The notes below the pieces were generated by a model. It had not been told where the DNA came from. It saw nothing but the letters and a program-made list of their open reading frames with translations, and did not search any database. The position numbers and the translations under genes were made by a program. Shown here in pieces: positions 62,105 through 64,000 of a stretch of DNA of 64,000 bases. Origin of the DNA: Bacillota bacterium (lineage in GTDB: Bacteria > Bacillota > Clostridia > Acetivibrionales > DSM-1351); contig JAEWCZ010000053.1 of the NCBI GenBank assembly GCA_023390335.1, positions 124,001-188,000 on the forward strand, read 5' to 3'. The number at the start of each line of letters is the position of its first letter. Position 1 is the first letter of the stretch.

Positions 62105-63159
62105 AATTTATTTAATAATCGGAGAATTCTGGATGACAGGGAATATAACCACATACCTTTTCCGCCTGACTTGTACAAACTTTTACTTGTAATACTGTTC
62201 ATACCCTCGCTGGCTTTGGGGTCAGTAATAAACAAACTCAAGAGGATTTTAAGCACTGATTTTATATTACTTTTATACCGTGTCCTGACACAGAGTGCTT
62301 TTTTTGTAAAGAAATCAATTCTATCCTCGTATTCCTTGAGGCTATTGTAATAAAAAACATAGTTAAGGCAACCGGAAGACAGATCGTCATTGTATTTAAG
62401 ATAGCATTCCAAAATTTTATGTATGCAGCTTACCCATGGAAAAAAGGCTGTATTAATACTCTCAACATCCTCCTCGGTTAAATCGGGATTTGTAGCAAGA
62501 GCCAGCAGAAGTTGTATGTCAAGACCTGAATCTATACACATACAGAACTCCCAGTTGGACAGATCAGGATATTTCTGGCCGTGTGCCGTACTCCATCTTA
62601 TGAGATTCACTTCTTTTTCATTGTCATTGGAGGAGTACTTGGTTATCTGTAAATCTATGTACAATGCAAGAAATGCAGATATAGAATCCCTTACAAGATC
62701 ATAAGAAGGTAGAAGCTGAATTTTCTGACGGCACTTTTCAACAAGAATACTAAGATAGCCATTGTCATCCTTGGAAGGGAAAAATGTAAAATATTTTTCA
62801 AAGGATTCATTACGTAAATTTGAGGCATCTTTTAATGAAGAAAAAATTACTCTGATAAAAGCCTCAGTGACAACAGTAGAGTTTTCACAGATTTTATTTA
62901 TATAGCGGACTATGGTCGCAAATGAAAAAATAACCTCAGAGGCAAGCTTGACATTAACTCCGGGCCAAAAAGTACAAACTGATGCAACAGCCATGTCGAA
63001 ACGGCTTAGTTTTAAGGCATCTGTAGCGTTTCTTTTAAGATTGTGTTTTACTATACGTCCTGAGTAATTGTAATATTCCTCAGACCTCTTCTGAACAATG
63101 GGATGTATTTTTTTAGCGTATCTGTTTAAGAAACGCATACAGCTTATGATGTTTTTCAT
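62101..63159 (-). CDS. DUF2600 / YtpB-like terpene synthase homologue, divergent
   Basis: A 352-residue protein that resembles tetraprenyl-beta-curcumene synthase YtpB (DUF2600) in length and in pieces such as DNGYLSILVEKCRQKIQLLP, LYIDLQITKYS and FFPWVSCIHKILECYL followed by LNYVFYYNSL. YtpB makes sesquarterpenes from heptaprenyl diphosphate. The two Asp-rich metal motifs of active enzymes look degraded: IVRYINKICENS where relatives have a YLDNLCD-like motif, and LECYLKYNDD for the second. It may be inactive or use other chemistry. Convergent with spmB. Confidence 0.7.
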   Translation of the reverse strand: MKNIISCMRFLNRYAKKIHPIVQKRSEEYYNYSGRIVKHNLKRNATDALKLSRFDMAVASVCTFWPGVNVKLASEVIFSFATIVRYINKICENSTVVTEAFIRVIFSSLKDASNLRNESFEKYFTFFPSKDDNGYLSILVEKCRQKIQLLPSYDLVRDSISAFLALYIDLQITKYSSNDNEKEVNLIRWSTAHGQKYPDLSNWEFCMCIDSGLDIQLLLALATNPDLTEEDVESINTAFFPWVSCIHKILECYLKYNDDLSSGCLNYVFYYNSLKEYEDRIDFFTKKALCVRTRYKSNIKSVLKILLSLFITDPKASEGMNSITSKSLYKSGGKGMWLYSLSSRILRLLNKF

Positions 63160-63386
63160 AATTTATCCCCACGGGTTGTTTTTATACTAAATTTTTACCA
63201 TATGTCTTACACTTTAAACAGTTGTATTCTGATCATTGTGCTTGAAAAATCTTATACAAATATGTATAGTAGTATCAGTAGATATATATGTTTTGTGCTT
63301 AAGGACAAGCACTTTTAAATTATACCATGTAAGCTGTAATAGTTTCAAATTGACAGCAATCCTAATAAAATAGAGCAGGTGATAGT

Positions 63387-64000
63387 TTGATTTTTGATAC
63401 ACACGCACATTATGATGATGACAAATTTGATGAGGATAGAGACGCACTTCTGCAAGAACTCCATAGCAATGGAATAGAATATATTTTGAATGCCTCCGCA
63501 GATATCGACTCTTTAGATGCCTCCATTGAGCTTTCAGGTAAATATGACTTTGTATATGTTGCTTTGGGTATACATCCTCACTATGCGGAAAAGATGAATG
63601 AGGATATAATTGAAAAGATAAAAAAGTTATCCCAAAACAGCAAAGTTGTCGCAATCGGAGAGATAGGACTTGATTATTATTATGATAATTCGCCGAGAGA
63701 TATCCAGAGATATTGGTTTGAAAGACAGATTGAGCTGGCAAAGGAGCTTGAACTGCCTATAATAATTCATGACAGAGATGCGCACGAAGATACTGTGAAT
63801 ATTATCAAAAAAACAAATGCGCAGCAGGTGGGGGGTATATTTCATTGTTTTTCAGGAAGTAGGGAAATGGCAATGGATATGCTAAAACAAAATTTATATA
63901 TTGCGGTTGGCGGAGCGGTAACCTTTAAGAATTCCAGAAGAATAAAAGAGGTTGTGGAAGCAGTTCCTCTGGACAAGCTCGTTATTGAAACAGATTGTCC
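63387..64000 (+). CDS. tatD: TatD-family metal-dependent hydrolase (5' part)
   Basis: The first 204 residues, cut by the window edge. The TTG start at 63387 follows AGCAGGTGA. MIFDTHAHYDD carries the HxH metal ligands; ALGIHPHYA, AIGEIGLDYYY, IIIHDRDAH, FHCFSGS and VIETDCP follow in family order. TatD enzymes are DNA deoxyribonucleases or D-aminoacyl-tRNA deacylases. In Bacillus this gene (yabD) lies near abrB, as here. Confidence 0.93.
   Translation, partial: MIFDTHAHYDDDKFDEDRDALLQELHSNGIEYILNASADIDSLDASIELSGKYDFVYVALGIHPHYAEKMNEDIIEKIKKLSQNSKVVAIGEIGLDYYYDNSPRDIQRYWFERQIELAKELELPIIIHDRDAHEDTVNIIKKTNAQQVGGIFHCFSGSREMAMDMLKQNLYIAVGGAVTFKNSRRIKEVVEAVPLDKLVIETDC

Noticed and set aside
63214..63741. 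175-residue minus-strand frame opposite tatD
   Set aside because: The plus strand encodes a clear TatD protein; the antisense frame has no recognisable motif.
1..64000. Prophage, insertion sequences, CRISPR arrays, tRNA or rRNA genes
   Set aside because: No integrase, transposase, terminal repeats, regular spaced repeats or tRNA-like folds were recognised in the window.

Overview
The window looks like a chromosomal segment of a low-GC, anaerobic, spore-forming clostridium that degrades plant cell walls, most like Ruminiclostridium (the Clostridium cellulolyticum / papyrosolvens group). The evidence is the AT-rich sequence, AGGAGG-type ribosome binding sites, spmAB and a clostridial-type abrB with Spo0A boxes, a malate dehydrogenase/malic enzyme pair as in cellulolytic clostridia, and a large aldouronate (glucuronoxylan) utilisation region. 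No rRNA, tRNA, CRISPR, insertion sequence or prophage was seen. The genus assignment is inference from gene content.

Layout. 1-2046: the 3' end of an envelope or pilus-like operon, with three tandem ~50-residue membrane peptides and two TadE/TadG-like anchored proteins. 2050-3177 (minus): an OhrR-type repressor and a glutathione peroxidase, each preceded by an OhrR-like operator. 3294-8489: radical SAM protein, ABC-F ATPase, DEAD-box helicase and AraC regulator. 8633-11562: leuCDB. 11639-14853 (minus): cysteine hydrolase, VanY-like carboxypeptidase, the remnant of an M14 peptidase and an EamA transporter. 15048-18901: a cyanophycin module of a small membrane protein, cyanophycinase and cyanophycin synthetase. 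19082-22015: an unknown protein, birA, a disordered protein and coaX. 22245-24541: malate dehydrogenase and malic enzyme (malate shunt), with a perfect Rex box on the malic enzyme promoter.

24676-53395 is a hemicellulose region. uxuB, uxuA and a GH67 alpha-glucuronidase lie behind a promoter with a palindromic operator. Then come tldD/tldE, a membrane-spanning AraC regulator diverging from a LplB/YtcP/LplA-type importer, a CE4 deacetylase, a YesN-YesM-YesN signalling set, a second importer, a cytoplasmic GH10 xylanase and a GH2 beta-galactosidase. The likely flow is: xylanases outside the cell release (methyl)glucuronoxylo-oligosaccharides; solute-binding lipoproteins and permeases import them, using an ATPase encoded elsewhere; GH67, GH10, GH2 and perhaps the deacetylase trim them inside; and UxuB and UxuA carry the uronic acid towards 2-keto-3-deoxygluconate.

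53488-60603 reproduces the conserved Bacillus order yaaO-tmk-darA-yaaR-holB-ricT-(yabA)-yabB-rsmI-abrB, with a 2[4Fe-4S] ferredoxin where yabA would be. 60971-64000 holds spmA, spmB, a divergent YtpB-like terpene synthase homologue (minus) and the start of tatD, which runs off the window. Most starts were chosen from the spacing of a visible ribosome binding site.
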